Shown piece by piece: positions 21,101 to 29,331 of a stretch of DNA of 64,000 nt. The DNA is from Stentor roeselii (taxonomy: Eukaryota > Ciliophora > Heterotrichea > Heterotrichida > Stentoridae): positions 1 to 64,000 of the forward strand of contig RSEH01000063.1 in the NCBI GenBank assembly GCA_006503475.1, read 5' to 3'. The position numbers were made by a program, and so were the translations under genes. The notes under the pieces were generated by a model. The model did not search any database. It saw only the letters and a program-made list of their open reading frames with translations, and was not told where the DNA came from. Numbering within the stretch: the stretch's first letter is position 1; each line of letters begins with the position of its first letter.

Positions 21101-21860
21101 AAGAAAAAACAACCTCTTCCTCTACAGGACTCAGTTCACCCACCTCCAGATAATCAGTAAAAACATCTAAAATATTACAACAAGCAAGCCCCAGCACGAT
21201 TTCTTCAAACCTTTGATTACAAATCTTTAAAAATTCATTGAAAAATGTCAGATCAGGACTGATTTTCAGGAATTCCTTTAATTTTATAATAATCTGACTA
21301 CAAATTTCTTCTGAATCGACCTTTAAAGTCACTTCTTCCCAAATAGCAAGCCATAAAGCGTCTTGAGTGAATGGGTGGCTGATGATTATTTTATTGAAAA
21401 TCAGAGGAATCAACAAAATTTCTCCTAAAGTCTCTTTATTATTTATGTACTTCTGGATGAACTGAAGAAATTGATAAGAATGTCGATATTCAAAGAAAGG
21501 TTGCTCGATTATTAGGAGTAAAAAAGAATGAATGAATAAGTCAGAGTCTTGATTTCCTGAAATTTTTTCAAACATTTTCAGCAACTTTTCAAGACTGCTG
21601 TCGAGAATTGAAAGATTTTGAGAGTCGACTAGAATTTGTTGAGATTTCATGAAAACTGATTTGATTAAGTCACTTTTATTTGACAAAAACAAGATAGAAG
21701 AGGGTAAGTTCGAATCCTCTGTTAAGATTTCTAAACATTCTTGAAATTCTAAGATTTCACTTAAATTCACTCCTTTTGAATCAAGATTTTTGTGGATTTC
21801 TCGAAGTCTTGTTTCAGTTTTCTTTAAAAACGATTCATGGTTGAACAGAGGCAGGTCCAT
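15198..21860 (-). CDS. BEACH-WD40 protein (neurobeachin/LYST/WDFY family)
   Basis: 2220 residues in one exon from ATG 21860. Order: an N-terminal helical-repeat region to about 550; a LamG/concanavalin-like domain at about 565-715 (GEISVVIRF, WNFLAISC, GKVSHIQIYKK); a further helical solenoid; a PH-like BEACH-associated domain near 1515-1610 (ITGSFLGQAVF); a BEACH domain from about 1630 to 1900 (SNMEYLLLLNKYSGRSF, YPVFPWV, YHFGQHYSN, LLQGG.FDHPDRLF, ELIPEMFYLP, DLVFG.KQ); and degenerate WD40 repeats to the end. This is the full canonical order. Family members act as scaffolds in vesicle fusion, lysosome-related organelles or autophagy. In ciliates secretory or vacuole traffic is plausible, but the branch is not resolved. 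Shadow frames inside were ignored. Confidence 0.95.
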   Translation of the reverse strand: MDLPLFNHESFLKKTETRLREIHKNLDSKGVNLSEILEFQECLEILTEDSNLPSSILFLSNKSDLIKSVFMKSQQILVDSQNLSILDSSLEKLLKMFEKISGNQDSDLFIHSFLLLIIEQPFFEYRHSYQFLQFIQKYINNKETLGEILLIPLIFNKIIISHPFTQDALWLAIWEEVTLKVDSEEICSQIIIKLKEFLKISPDLTFFNEFLKICNQRFEEIVLGLACCNILDVFTDYLEVGELSPVEEEVVFSCILEILENAQNWARKVKIVSLCTRSILRKNFEIRRKLFCFIPFGLELGQLDQIDHFSSLLTAEKDPNIILEILKTLRTPFPPYVQIRLLEKSLFQDLFTVIFVDFQKTLSENFTLMKNLWVEIFRFLHLFDRSSSMLIKKKYMQSLVFKLRKDSFKPIQEAVILESFPFIQSHYSQNFDFFWIILEFISYHFFSEFNSQVKKELLNGFKLNTHKFRKVSKIEEVIFFHLSEITEEFWPLYSRILVKCFKTKISCKIIKKFSDLIIRSKSRFILRLLTCLKKSLNSTNPQENLIREFDYFDELSQFQINQQDGLFSCKGEISVVIRFKPSKKLSESVLVQIGDNKTLKLSISLSKSKVLVEFTSNSQSCEISSETEILHKNWNFLAISCNLKKKSVIFMKLNDRSFSSSLQFKQSKDITFFTLSLGSTIERSLKFIGKVSHIQIYKKTLEEPDILELSNYIKFNPMNISIKRESHSLLKIKNDLVFLYGGEFNSPLIQNMSNVSFQSSTTKSKGNSLYSSLKCISGLDGLKSYGMEEFIEYLGILSILFSLPEVSEIVANDFPELITSKATSFSLSHDLKQNYLRFILSIYSDQLLRKFIYYYLNEPSLHCFEGSSSVEEADKMVSIFKRIFRTDSKYFLLLARAFQRMDQVHIRYVLRHFMEDFSNRKTICNILKVLVKAEEFVFIESVVLLVENCHFEGESEDFLTVFLMMFLHPLNLSFHASLMKIVYKEINSNFKKDLKKGNNRSVEALNFLRERFTGIDALLECLNHFGMKTTLFESEVKQLFLDLVLYKTWYITNSTTFQKLFNFLTENKEICLNSIYNRNIFPFWLNEFYKKASSFALTLAELIFSQIESFSDLQKINEFFREVLKDSATLDLFFRLLNVFAAKKEFKKPEVCAKYFAILRHFKVTADNCEKISGILGFFLNFVSSDGIFFYIQSSGNESSHPCSKFFLKNFIQISLKCFRFSLNIQNSLKQLFEKTNYFKFFNNSQKKKVFNESCLGLFTFTGLCESLYKKNFKIMDFFTEFVKNAKIKEKLLSFFQSNKNILPEDSRYERITSKSKAFFNQSSFSCDSINLEQYLKELNEDKLSTEIFTQEWIFCIHFCLYENIWIPLKKNQVIEKSASFKEPEIEQSSKILEKFEEIINKVNINDFSLEQSLRRAHLKTISKFHEKEQNRKIDAIESILEGKYFLKNRNDMYNRWTIVKLVEKEMKFDAKASFLFRTSRNSYFDLSSLDNRLFSSTLIQSPTKKIRSNNSLKFLKLPCEQIKITGSFLGQAVFTDKFFQLKCSGEAKNSSDYPGSALQFTIKSKTCDYVFHKDQISEVLYRRFIHKNSAIEIFLTTGKSFFLNLFKKRKREKVFQIISKWEKVKIMRNLSEVPLSHYKEKWITGQMSNMEYLLLLNKYSGRSFHDLSQYPVFPWVVTSFSQASLDPEDPKVYRDFNYPIGAQSPSMRSDLKHNLSLQVKEKYHFGQHYSNGGIVLYYMVRLEPFAAQHQLLQGGLFDHPDRLFYSLDSAWESSQSMAGDTKELIPEMFYLPQVFENMNNFSFGDNSKFSKDSAVFILPNWACSSWDLVRKMRKCLESSHCSANLHLWIDLVFGFKQSGELAEAACNLFHPITYQEFYKNSVKFIEPGDLKWVVEQIYHFGQTPAKIFKEPHPKRKELPSPSIFELWKSDGKVMKSMNLQKPGDFLKILSDSRFLFVFFVVSEGVKYLRFDLVGKTLSKAREFQLKLVKMREYYKFLICIWNSFIVTSGFDDCSTKYFDYEGDLKFITSFHPTPVVSMFPSEKLLTGSDVLISWSFNLAKHLQFVGHKARIFSISCSDILNIVASCDDLGNILIHDSRNAEYLLSLKTTPGPLIISNLGFFLVFQNAGFSYFSFDGKEIGKVLFQCGNIFEISAFGDLIFALLGQNLALCDVLEGTVFLDEGQKFNAFCVAKDEKKLFAIACCKDQWKIDTVFNGGKKS

Positions 21861-22012
21861 TAATATAAGTGAAAGATAGAAAAGTTTTAAGTTTTAACCT
21901 TATTATATAATCAATAAAAATTATCCCAATCTCGCCATAATCTTCTTCTTTAAACTCGTTAAATCCTCGTTGGGCAGGTAGTTTATTTTATTAAATCCTT
22001 ATACTATATCAA

Positions 22013-22483
22013 ATGGCCAAAAGAGAAAGACCTGCCTCAGCTCGAATTCAAACAGAAGTTCAAAAATTGATCATTCATCGGGAATACCTGGCTTGGAACA
22101 AGAGATATGAAAACTTTTCAGGGAAGTTTAGGGTGAATCCAATCACGATGAATTCAATTTCTCAAAAACCGACACAAGTCAATCCGAGTACGTTAGGAGC
22201 TATTCGATATGAACCTACCATTTATCGAGACCCTATCGAAGAAGCCTTTTCTGCTGAGTACATCAAACGAGCCATTTCTAGGGACACAATGACTCCTGGC
22301 GAAAAATACAGAGGACCTCAAACTAGTAGTCAGGAAATAGGCTGGTATTCCTTTGCAGGGAAAAGACCAACAAGTGCATATATCAATCCTTCAAAAAATA
22401 GTTGCAATGAAACAATTTTTGCTGAGGAATATTTGAAAACTGTTGGAAAAAGTCCTTTTAAAGTTAGATCCAGGAATAAGTAA
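22013..22483 (+). CDS. CFAP144: CFAP144 (FAM183-like) ciliary microtubule inner protein
   Basis: 156 residues. It matches the FAM183/CFAP144 pattern in three places: FRVNPITMNSISQKP near residues 38-52, GEKYRGPQTSSQEIGWYS in mid-protein, and a C-terminal TIFAEEYLKTVG. The spacing agrees with vertebrate and algal CFAP144. The protein is known as a small structural component on the inside of ciliary doublet microtubules, so it would act in the axonemes of the membranellar band and body cilia. No enzyme activity is expected. Identification was made by eye from remembered family sequence, not by alignment. The start context is ATCAAATG. Confidence 0.85.
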   Translation: MAKRERPASARIQTEVQKLIIHREYLAWNKRYENFSGKFRVNPITMNSISQKPTQVNPSTLGAIRYEPTIYRDPIEEAFSAEYIKRAISRDTMTPGEKYRGPQTSSQEIGWYSFAGKRPTSAYINPSKNSCNETIFAEEYLKTVGKSPFKVRSRNK

Positions 22484-22788
22484 AATAGATTAAATTATGT
22501 ATTCAGAAATCTAGTAGATGTTAAACTCTCTGCTATTTGAATGCATTTCATTTTAGCATCAGTTTATTTAAAATTTGCAATTTTATAAAATTTGGTTTAA
22601 GATGATTTTTTTGAATAATTTCGAAATATCAGTAAAAAAATTGATTAATGTATTAATTATTTACAGAATTATAAGAAAATTACTGAAAAGGTTGTGTTTT
22701 AAATACTTTCTTGAGACTAATAAAGTTTTATTAATTATTTAAACGATTAAGTTATCTTAATAAAACTTTATACAATAAATCAAGCTGA
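22484..22788. other. Convergent intergenic spacer, no gene (305 bp)
   Basis: AT-rich spacer between two gene 3' ends. Apart from the inverted repeat listed separately, I see nothing in it. Confidence 0.7.
22720..22771. repeat. Perfect 15-bp inverted repeat with AATAAA on both strands
   Basis: Left arm ATAAAGTTTTATTAA (22720-22734) and right arm TTAATAAAACTTTAT (22757-22771) are exact reverse complements with a 22-nt spacer. AATAAA occurs in the arms on both strands. It lies between the 3' ends of convergent genes, where it could act in 3'-end formation for both; that role is inference. Confidence 0.75.
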
Positions 22789-23838
22789 TCACTCATTTTG
22801 ACTCAACTCAAGCTTATCAAGCTGATCTAAAATTCCATTAGAAACCTTTTGTTCATCACTATCCAAGTATTCACTGAAAAAACTACTCATATCTGACTTA
22901 TGACAGTCAGAAACAAATTTCTTACAAAGAGATTTAATAGGAAACCCGAGTTCTGTCAAAGAGGCAAACAAAGCCAGGTTCATTTTAAGTTTTTCTTTAT
23001 AGGACTTAATTCGATTTTCCATTTTTGATACCATTTCTTTATACTTAGAATTCTTACAAAGTACAACTTTCCAAGTCCTTTCATCTAAAGGAACCTGTTC
23101 AAGTGATATTTCATTGATTTCTATCAAATACTTCTGCAGTTTTTCACATTTTCTATCTAAATCTTCATTATTTTTTCCAAGTTCTAGATTTTCTTTTGAA
23201 ATTTTTTGAATTTTCTTGATTAACGATTGATTTTCCAGTACTTCACTCTCATAATTTCTTTCAATTTGAAAGATTTTCTGTCTAAGTCTCGAAATTTCTT
23301 CTAAATTTCGACTTTTGATAAGAATCCATTCCTCGTAATTTTTTTTTACTCCCTGCAGAACTTCTTTCAAAGCAGGCAAAGCAAAGATAATATCTTCAAA
23401 AATCTTCGAAAACTCTTCAAAAACTTCTTCATTTAAACCAGTTCCTTGTTTTTTATTAGAAATTTCTTGAAATCTGGTCTCGATGTCAATAAAAAGGTCA
23501 GAATAGGACTTTTCATGATCACTTAAAACCGTGTTTTTACTTAAGCAGTTCTTTATTGACTTTCCTTTTTGACTTGGAAAATTTGATATGCTGACTTCTT
23601 TTTGGTTGTAAAAAGATGATTTCATTGTTGACACTGAAGGAGATTTCGCTTTTGAGGAGTTTATTATTGAGTCGATGCTCAAGTGTTTCTTTTGAGGTCT
23701 TTTCGCGTGGTGAGAACGGCCTGGGTTTTGACTTAAGTTTTTCACTGATGAGGATGGGTTGAAGTTGGTGCAGGTTGTTACTTTAGAGCTGATTGAAAGG
23801 GGTAAAATTCGGATGTCTGCGAGTTTTAGAGTTGACAT
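22789..23838 (-). CDS. Coiled-coil protein of unknown function
   Basis: 349 residues counted from the first in-frame ATG at 23838. The open frame continues upstream to about 23990 without any ATG (the peptide there is also protein-like, e.g. FNYQAIHNLTSEKLV), so the true start may lie in an unrecognised upstream exon. I found no 15-nt intron that would supply it. The first 130 residues are Ser/Lys-rich and probably disordered. From about residue 160 there is a long heptad region with many Leu/Ile/Lys/Glu. It ends with TGA. No known domain was recognised. Confidence 0.75.
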   Translation of the reverse strand: MSTLKLADIRILPLSISSKVTTCTNFNPSSSVKNLSQNPGRSHHAKRPQKKHLSIDSIINSSKAKSPSVSTMKSSFYNQKEVSISNFPSQKGKSIKNCLSKNTVLSDHEKSYSDLFIDIETRFQEISNKKQGTGLNEEVFEEFSKIFEDIIFALPALKEVLQGVKKNYEEWILIKSRNLEEISRLRQKIFQIERNYESEVLENQSLIKKIQKISKENLELGKNNEDLDRKCEKLQKYLIEINEISLEQVPLDERTWKVVLCKNSKYKEMVSKMENRIKSYKEKLKMNLALFASLTELGFPIKSLCKKFVSDCHKSDMSSFFSEYLDSDEQKVSNGILDQLDKLELSQNE

Positions 23839-24167
23839 TAAAGTTTTTAACCATTGTTTTACCAGTTTTTCAGAAGTAAGATTATGGATTGCCTGGTAGT
23901 TGAAGGGCTTCTTCAATTTTTCAATATAAAAAATCACTGAGTAAGTCAATTTATTATAAATATTGATCTTGGTGTTAAATGCCTCTTCTTTATAAGAGAT
24001 TCTAAATTTTTATTAATTATGAAGAAAGAAAAGCACTTGTATTCAAAAACTAAATATTCAACAGTTATTTTTCATAAAAACCCAGTAATAAATATAAACC
24101 TTAACCTTCCTTCTCAGCATCTTAAAGCAGACATAAAGGCACTATTTAAAGCCCACGACTATAAATA

Positions 24168-25019
24168 ATGGAAAAACTAATTTCTCTGTTATACTACCTA
24201 GGAACTCTTTCAATCATCACAGTAGTAGTGACTTACCCTCAGTACTGGATAAAATACGCAGAACGTCCAGAATATCAAATAAACAACTTATCCGATCCTC
24301 AATTAAACAACACAACATTTAATCTAACAATAGTCTCAGCAGCGATACTAAACAACGAGACAGCCCAAGCCTCTTGTCATCTTTTCACAAGTTTTTCAGT
24401 TGCAGAAGAGCGTCTTCGATTTGCAAACTCGATAAACACCTGGTTTGTGCTTTTTTTCACTGTGTGTGACTGGATCATAATGATTATCTGCAGCTTAGGA
24501 GCCATTGTTATTTTTTATAAGACTAACACGGGCTCTTCAAATGAGGATAGACTTAAATTCCACATTTTTATTGAATCACTCAGCTTGATAAGTTTAATTT
24601 TTATCAGCCCTCTTAGTTATCCTGCTCTCATCGATGATTATTCGGAGTGTCTTGATAACAACCCTTTTATGAAATATGATATTTTTCTTGGGATTCAGTT
24701 TTTGTTCTTTGTTTGTCTTGGATTTTGCGGGCTGATGCTCGTGTTGTTTAATAATGAAAAACAAATTGTGAAAGGATGGGGAAGGTCTAACTATTCCAAA
24801 ATATTTTTTGTAGTAAGAGGAGTAAGTCTTACCTTACTCTTAGTATTCTTCGCTATATCTCTCGCAATCATGATAGGAACAAATTCAATGCTGATCCTTT
24901 TATCGACAGTCCTAGACTCAGGAGTGGGTCTTTACGTGATCTACAAAGACGTACTAATGAACCGAGATCTAGCTGACTTGATGCCAAGCCCTAAATACTT
25001 AGAATCAAGCAATAGTTAA
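24168..25019 (+). CDS. Six-pass membrane protein, unknown function
   Basis: 283 residues. Hydrophobic segments lie near residues 5-22, 95-122, 130-150, 165-190, 210-235 and 240-260. The loop between the first two is about 70 residues and has Asn-X-Ser/Thr sites (NNTTFN, ILNNETA), so it is probably luminal or extracellular. The C-terminal tail is short and polar. The pattern is not that of a known transporter or channel that I can name. The start context is TATAAATAATG. Confidence 0.85.
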   Translation: MEKLISLLYYLGTLSIITVVVTYPQYWIKYAERPEYQINNLSDPQLNNTTFNLTIVSAAILNNETAQASCHLFTSFSVAEERLRFANSINTWFVLFFTVCDWIIMIICSLGAIVIFYKTNTGSSNEDRLKFHIFIESLSLISLIFISPLSYPALIDDYSECLDNNPFMKYDIFLGIQFLFFVCLGFCGLMLVLFNNEKQIVKGWGRSNYSKIFFVVRGVSLTLLLVFFAISLAIMIGTNSMLILLSTVLDSGVGLYVIYKDVLMNRDLADLMPSPKYLESSNS

Positions 25020-25115
25020 ACTAAGCAACCTTAATACTTTAATCCTCTAATCTCCATATATCTTCCGTATCTTCAGTCGAGACAAAAGATACAAACATCG
25101 AAGATTTGGCTATAA

Positions 25116-25973
25116 ATGACAAGACTCTCAATTGAATCAGAACTCAAAGAAATCCTCGAAAACATCTCAGCTGAAAGTTCCTTGTTGAGGCTTCAGACCC
25201 TTCTGAACTCAAAGGAATACACTTCAGTTCTTTACACCCTGCAAAGTTCCAAAGAAATCCTCAGTAAAATTTCAACAACTCTTAAAAAATCACTTTTACC
25301 TACAAGTCTTTATCACTTGATTCAGTCGACTGCTGCTAAGATTCAATGTGAAATTATCACTGGGGGAAAAGTTAGAACTTTACTTGATTTTAATGGGAAT
25401 ATTTTGTGGACTGAACCGAACTCTAGCAAGATTTTTAATGTTCCGAATGAGGTTTTGTGTAAAGGGAATATTTTTAAGATGATGTCTAAAGTTTCGGTTA
25501 ATCATCTTTATTTGCAGTATGGTGAGTACTTGCTTTGGCCGAGAAGGATGAGGATTATCTCGTATGTATTGTCGGATTCGACGACTTGTCTTACGAGTAG
25601 ATGCACTCCTGTAATTTATTCCAAAACTCCAGGAGACCAGGAGATGGCCGTGATAATGGAAACCAGGCCAGCTCGGCATAATTTGTTCCAAACTCGATCG
25701 CCAGCTTTTTCATTCGGTTCAACTTACAACAAAAACGAGCTTCGTTTAAGTCCATTCGCCTCCGACTTTCTAGTAGGAGCCTTTTCTCCCCAGACGCCTC
25801 ATCTCGAGAGTTTCGGAGTTTTTTCACCACCGACAGGCATTCCCCAAGAAGACAAAGGCTTTGAACGTTTAGAAGACATGAGAATCACTCCATTCCTCGA
25901 TAAAAACGAGTCCCCTGGTCCTTACAAGAAGAGAAAAGTAGAGAATATCGAAGTAAGTGACTTTAACAGTTAA
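25116..25973 (+). CDS. PAS-like domain protein with C-terminal basic motif
   Basis: 285 residues. The N-terminal 75 residues are helical. Around residues 85-125 there is a PAS-like strand-helix pattern (LLDFNGNILWTEPNSSKIF, then NIFKMMS), the usual look of many ciliate PAS proteins. The C-terminal third is Pro/Ser-rich and ends with a basic KKRKVEN stretch that could be a nuclear localisation signal. The PAS call is by pattern and could be wrong; the frame itself is convincing. The start context is CTATAAATG. Confidence 0.75.
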   Translation: MTRLSIESELKEILENISAESSLLRLQTLLNSKEYTSVLYTLQSSKEILSKISTTLKKSLLPTSLYHLIQSTAAKIQCEIITGGKVRTLLDFNGNILWTEPNSSKIFNVPNEVLCKGNIFKMMSKVSVNHLYLQYGEYLLWPRRMRIISYVLSDSTTCLTSRCTPVIYSKTPGDQEMAVIMETRPARHNLFQTRSPAFSFGSTYNKNELRLSPFASDFLVGAFSPQTPHLESFGVFSPPTGIPQEDKGFERLEDMRITPFLDKNESPGPYKKRKVENIEVSDFNS

Positions 25974-26043
25974 ATTAATCATTAGAAAACTTGATGAATT
26001 AAAATGATGAGGAATGCTTTGATAATGATTATAATTCGATTTA

Positions 26044-26466
26044 ATGAATGAATATTCCCCGAGGATAAGGAGAATGTCAATGCACGATTTTGAGTTCAGT
26101 AAAAAAATTGAAGATATTTTTTGTAGGATTGCTAGTCTTGACAAAACAACCAAGCAAAAAAAAAGAATTCCTTTGAAAAATTGTCAAAAAGATTGGAATA
26201 TCTCGTTTTTTCCTGTATTGACTTTTGTTAAAACTCCTGTTCCTGTTAGAAACCGTGATAGTCCTCAAAAAAGTCCGAAACATTTGAGCTATGAACAGAA
26301 ACAAAGGAAAATTAAACATGTAAGTAATGTCAGCTTTGATTTGGATAAGGAGGGGTTTGATAGTAAGAGAAAAGATGAAAGAAATAATGAAAGGTTTAAA
26401 AGGATTATGAATTTAACACAAAATATGATTTCGAAAGATAATCTAAGAGGCTGGTCAAGAAACTAA
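26044..26466 (+). CDS. Small basic protein, unknown
   Basis: 140 residues, Lys/Arg-rich, with SPRIRRMSMHDFEFSKK near the start and a charged C-terminal helix. No domain recognised. It lies 70 bp after the preceding gene on the same strand. The composition is protein-like and no opposing frame is better, but it could be over-called. Confidence 0.6.
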   Translation: MNEYSPRIRRMSMHDFEFSKKIEDIFCRIASLDKTTKQKKRIPLKNCQKDWNISFFPVLTFVKTPVPVRNRDSPQKSPKHLSYEQKQRKIKHVSNVSFDLDKEGFDSKRKDERNNERFKRIMNLTQNMISKDNLRGWSRN

Positions 26467-26660
26467 CCTGTTGATTTAAATGACTTAATTAATTGCAACC
26501 CTAAGAATCGAACCTAAATAAATTAATCTAAAAAATCCCAACCTTCACTTTAAAATTTTCAAAAACTCCATACCCTAATCCTACCTAATAAAAAATCACT
26601 CACATTAAAAACTTACCTTCCATCAATACTCCTCATTCATTATCAAATAAAGCGAAATAA

Positions 26661-28445
26661 ATGAACTGGGAAGAAAGAAAAAATCGAAAACTTCCAGCTC
26701 CTTCAAACGAGTCAAAGCTCCACTCACACGAAGCCGCTCCATACTACACAGAAGACCCATCCTTGCAAGACGTTCAAGACTTCCACACATCTTCAAGTGA
26801 CTTCTCCCAAAGACGCCAGCAAGACTTTCATTCAATGAACGACCAACGAAGTGATTCGAGACATTTGCAAGAATTAAAAGAAAAAAGTGTTTTTCTTGAG
26901 TCTCAGCTTCACGGGTCAAGACTGAAGTTGATGCACATCGAGAAGGAAAACGAAAGACTTCAACAGGACCTGAACGAGTCTTCTCATAGTAAAAAAACTT
27001 CAGTTCTTGAACTTGAAATCGAGTCTTTGAGAAGTTCTCTTGATATCAAGACAAAGCAATGTGAAAGTTTAGAGAAGGCTTTGAAAGGTGAGAGGAATAA
27101 ACATTTAAATGAAATGGCTGATCTGAAAAATAAACTCAGGGTCATTAATGAGAACTTTTTAGTTGGAAATCGACCTGTTGTTGTTAATGAGGATATGATA
27201 GAGATCAATGAATTGAGGGAAGAAAATAGAAGGTTGAAGGCGAAAGTTAGTTGTTTGGTACAGGAACATGAAAAAACTGTTGATGAACTGAAAAATGAAA
27301 TGAATGAACAGTTCTTGTATTTTAAACAACTTTTAGAAGAAAAACAAGCTGAAGAGAATCAAAGGGCTGATGACTTCAATCAGAAGGAAGTTGAAAGGAA
27401 AAGCATTGAAAAGTCGAATTATCAGACAAAACCAATCTTTAATGAAACTCGAGATACTCATGATCAAGTCGGATTTGATAAACTAGAGAAAAGGCCTGAA
27501 AGTGGTTTTCAATCATCCAATACATTCAATGAAAATATTTTATTTGAAAGTGGGTTTAAAGATATCAGTTCTTTTGACACAAATAAAAAAATTCCAAAAA
27601 AAAAACAAGATGAAACTCCTGTCAAAAATGTTGAGTTTAGAGAAAGTACTCAACAAGGAAAAACTATTGAACCTCCCCCAAAATTACTAAAAAAAGTATC
27701 TGATACTGAAGCACCAGCTTTTTCAAATGAATCCTTATCCAAAAAGCCACTGAGTCCTTTCAAAAATCCAGAAGTCAAACCTATCTCCCAAGTTTCAAAA
27801 GAGCTCAACTTTCGCCCAAACCCAGAAAAAAATGAAAATTCTTCTAAAATCAATCAAACCCAGCCCTTCCCTCTACAAAAAAAAGAAAATTTCCAACCAA
27901 AACCAACTCCTTCATCAGAGCCAACAACTTTTCAAACGATTCCAGAAAACCCTTCAACAATCTCTACTTTTTTTGATGATCTTCCTGTGAAGTCAAGTGA
28001 AAAAGAGACAAGTTTCAGAGAATCTAGTAAAATTTCTGATTTTTTCTCAGAAAAAGAAGAAAAACCTGAAAAAACAGGAGAAATTTTCAGTTTTTTTGAT
28101 AAACCCTCCGGTTTTTTTACAGAAAATGACGAAAAAGTGTCGAAATTATTTGATTCAGAGAATGACTTGAATTTTGAGAATCCTATTCAGCAGTTTTTCA
28201 GTCATGGGCAAGAACCTAAAGCGAATTTATTTGAAACTCCAGAAATCGATGAAAATGAAGAAGAGCCTCAAGAGGTTGAGCTTAATGAAAACGATGAAAA
28301 AAATGAAATCTGTGGATTGACTTGGAATCAGACTGACCCAGACTTTGCTCAGTTCAACAACTTGACGAGTCCTGATGATTTCTTTTCAAGGATTAAACCC
28401 TCAGGTGACTATCAAACCATTCCTAGTAGTTTATTTGATTTTTAA
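26661..28445 (+). CDS. Coiled-coil and disordered protein, unknown
   Basis: 594 residues. Residues about 70-240 form a long coiled coil (heptads of Leu/Glu/Lys). The middle is Lys/Pro/Glu/Ser-rich and disordered. The C-terminal 150 residues are acidic with repeated phenylalanine pairs (FFD, FFS, IFSFF), reminiscent of short linear motifs in endocytic or trafficking adaptors; that is only an impression. The 5' flank (26467-26660) is A/C-rich and G-poor. It ends 4 bp from the convergent pseudouridine synthase gene. Confidence 0.85.
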   Translation: MNWEERKNRKLPAPSNESKLHSHEAAPYYTEDPSLQDVQDFHTSSSDFSQRRQQDFHSMNDQRSDSRHLQELKEKSVFLESQLHGSRLKLMHIEKENERLQQDLNESSHSKKTSVLELEIESLRSSLDIKTKQCESLEKALKGERNKHLNEMADLKNKLRVINENFLVGNRPVVVNEDMIEINELREENRRLKAKVSCLVQEHEKTVDELKNEMNEQFLYFKQLLEEKQAEENQRADDFNQKEVERKSIEKSNYQTKPIFNETRDTHDQVGFDKLEKRPESGFQSSNTFNENILFESGFKDISSFDTNKKIPKKKQDETPVKNVEFRESTQQGKTIEPPPKLLKKVSDTEAPAFSNESLSKKPLSPFKNPEVKPISQVSKELNFRPNPEKNENSSKINQTQPFPLQKKENFQPKPTPSSEPTTFQTIPENPSTISTFFDDLPVKSSEKETSFRESSKISDFFSEKEEKPEKTGEIFSFFDKPSGFFTENDEKVSKLFDSENDLNFENPIQQFFSHGQEPKANLFETPEIDENEEEPQEVELNENDEKNEICGLTWNQTDPDFAQFNNLTSPDDFFSRIKPSGDYQTIPSSLFDF

Positions 28446-28449
28446 CAGC

Positions 28450-29331
28450 TTATTGTTTTAGGCTTTTAGATTTGTAGTAGCTGAATAGGAGTTTGTGGAA
28501 TTGAAGGTCTATTTCCACTTCTTTGAACTCGCCTGGCTTCAGCCCAAACATCTTATACGGTCCATAATGAGTCCTAATAAGTCTGTTAACATGCATTCTT
28601 TTTCTCTCAAACAAGCACCTCAGCTCTCTCGGGTGAGACTTATTCAAAACAGCTCCAACCCAAACATTTTTGCTTTTAAGTTTCCCTTGTCGAGTCCAAA
28701 CATGCATAGGTTTAAATTTCTTCCTAGTCAAAGTAAGTCCTTTTCTAATACTCTCTACCAACTTGCTATCAACTTTCCCATTGACCCTAGCTTCATATTT
28801 CCTTCTAATAAGACTAGTTTTAAACTCAGTAGCTTCTGCCAAGTCCTTCGAGTTAGTAAGCAGCATGATTCCTTCAGAGTAATAATCAAGATGCCCAATA
28901 GTCCAGATTTCAATCCTCGGAAACTTTTTAGTTGCCAAGAACTGATAAATTGATGGTCTTTTCAGTTTATCCTGCAAAGTGGTTGTAAATTCTCGAGGCT
29001 TGTAAAAGACCCAAAGTTTAGTTTCTTCAGGAATAGGCAACTTCAGGGTGTTAGTGTCGTTTCTTGAGACTATTTCGAGTTTGCTTGATTTTTCGACCTT
29101 CACATTTTCAAGGACTCGAGAACCGTCGAGTTTTATCATTCCCGCGTTTAAGAACTTTTCTGCTTGTGAACGAGAACAGATCTCGAGATCTTTGAGTCTT
29201 TTGGTAAGCCAAACTGGTTGCTCTACGGTTGGAACTTTATATCGGACTACTGAGGCCCTTGGCAAAAGATGGATTGGGACTGGAGGCAATATTGGAGCTT
29301 TCAGTAGACTTGAAAAGGTCCTAAAGAACAT
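28450..29331 (-). CDS. Pseudouridine synthase, RsuA/RluB type, probably mitochondrial
   Basis: 293 residues. An S4 RNA-binding domain is at about 48-95 (RLKDLEICSRSQAEKFLNAG, then GSRVLENVKV). The catalytic domain has WVFYKPREFTTT and GHLDYYSEGIMLLTNS, which contains the catalytic Asp in the family's G-[RH]-LD-x-x-[ST]-EG-[LI]-[LM]-LLT pattern. A later RRKYEARVNGKV matches the family motif. The N-terminal 35 residues (MFFRTFSSLL...) are hydrophobic and basic without acidic residues, like a mitochondrial presequence. It would convert a uridine of mitochondrial rRNA to pseudouridine. Its ATG is 24 bp from the divergent neighbour's ATG. Confidence 0.93.
   Translation of the reverse strand: MFFRTFSSLLKAPILPPVPIHLLPRASVVRYKVPTVEQPVWLTKRLKDLEICSRSQAEKFLNAGMIKLDGSRVLENVKVEKSSKLEIVSRNDTNTLKLPIPEETKLWVFYKPREFTTTLQDKLKRPSIYQFLATKKFPRIEIWTIGHLDYYSEGIMLLTNSKDLAEATEFKTSLIRRKYEARVNGKVDSKLVESIRKGLTLTRKKFKPMHVWTRQGKLKSKNVWVGAVLNKSHPRELRCLFERKRMHVNRLIRTHYGPYKMFGLKPGEFKEVEIDLQFHKLLFSYYKSKSLKQ

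Noticed and set aside
21690-21715. tRNA T-loop-like AGTTCGAATCC string
   Set aside because: It lies inside the BEACH coding frame and no acceptor or D-arm pairing was seen around it.
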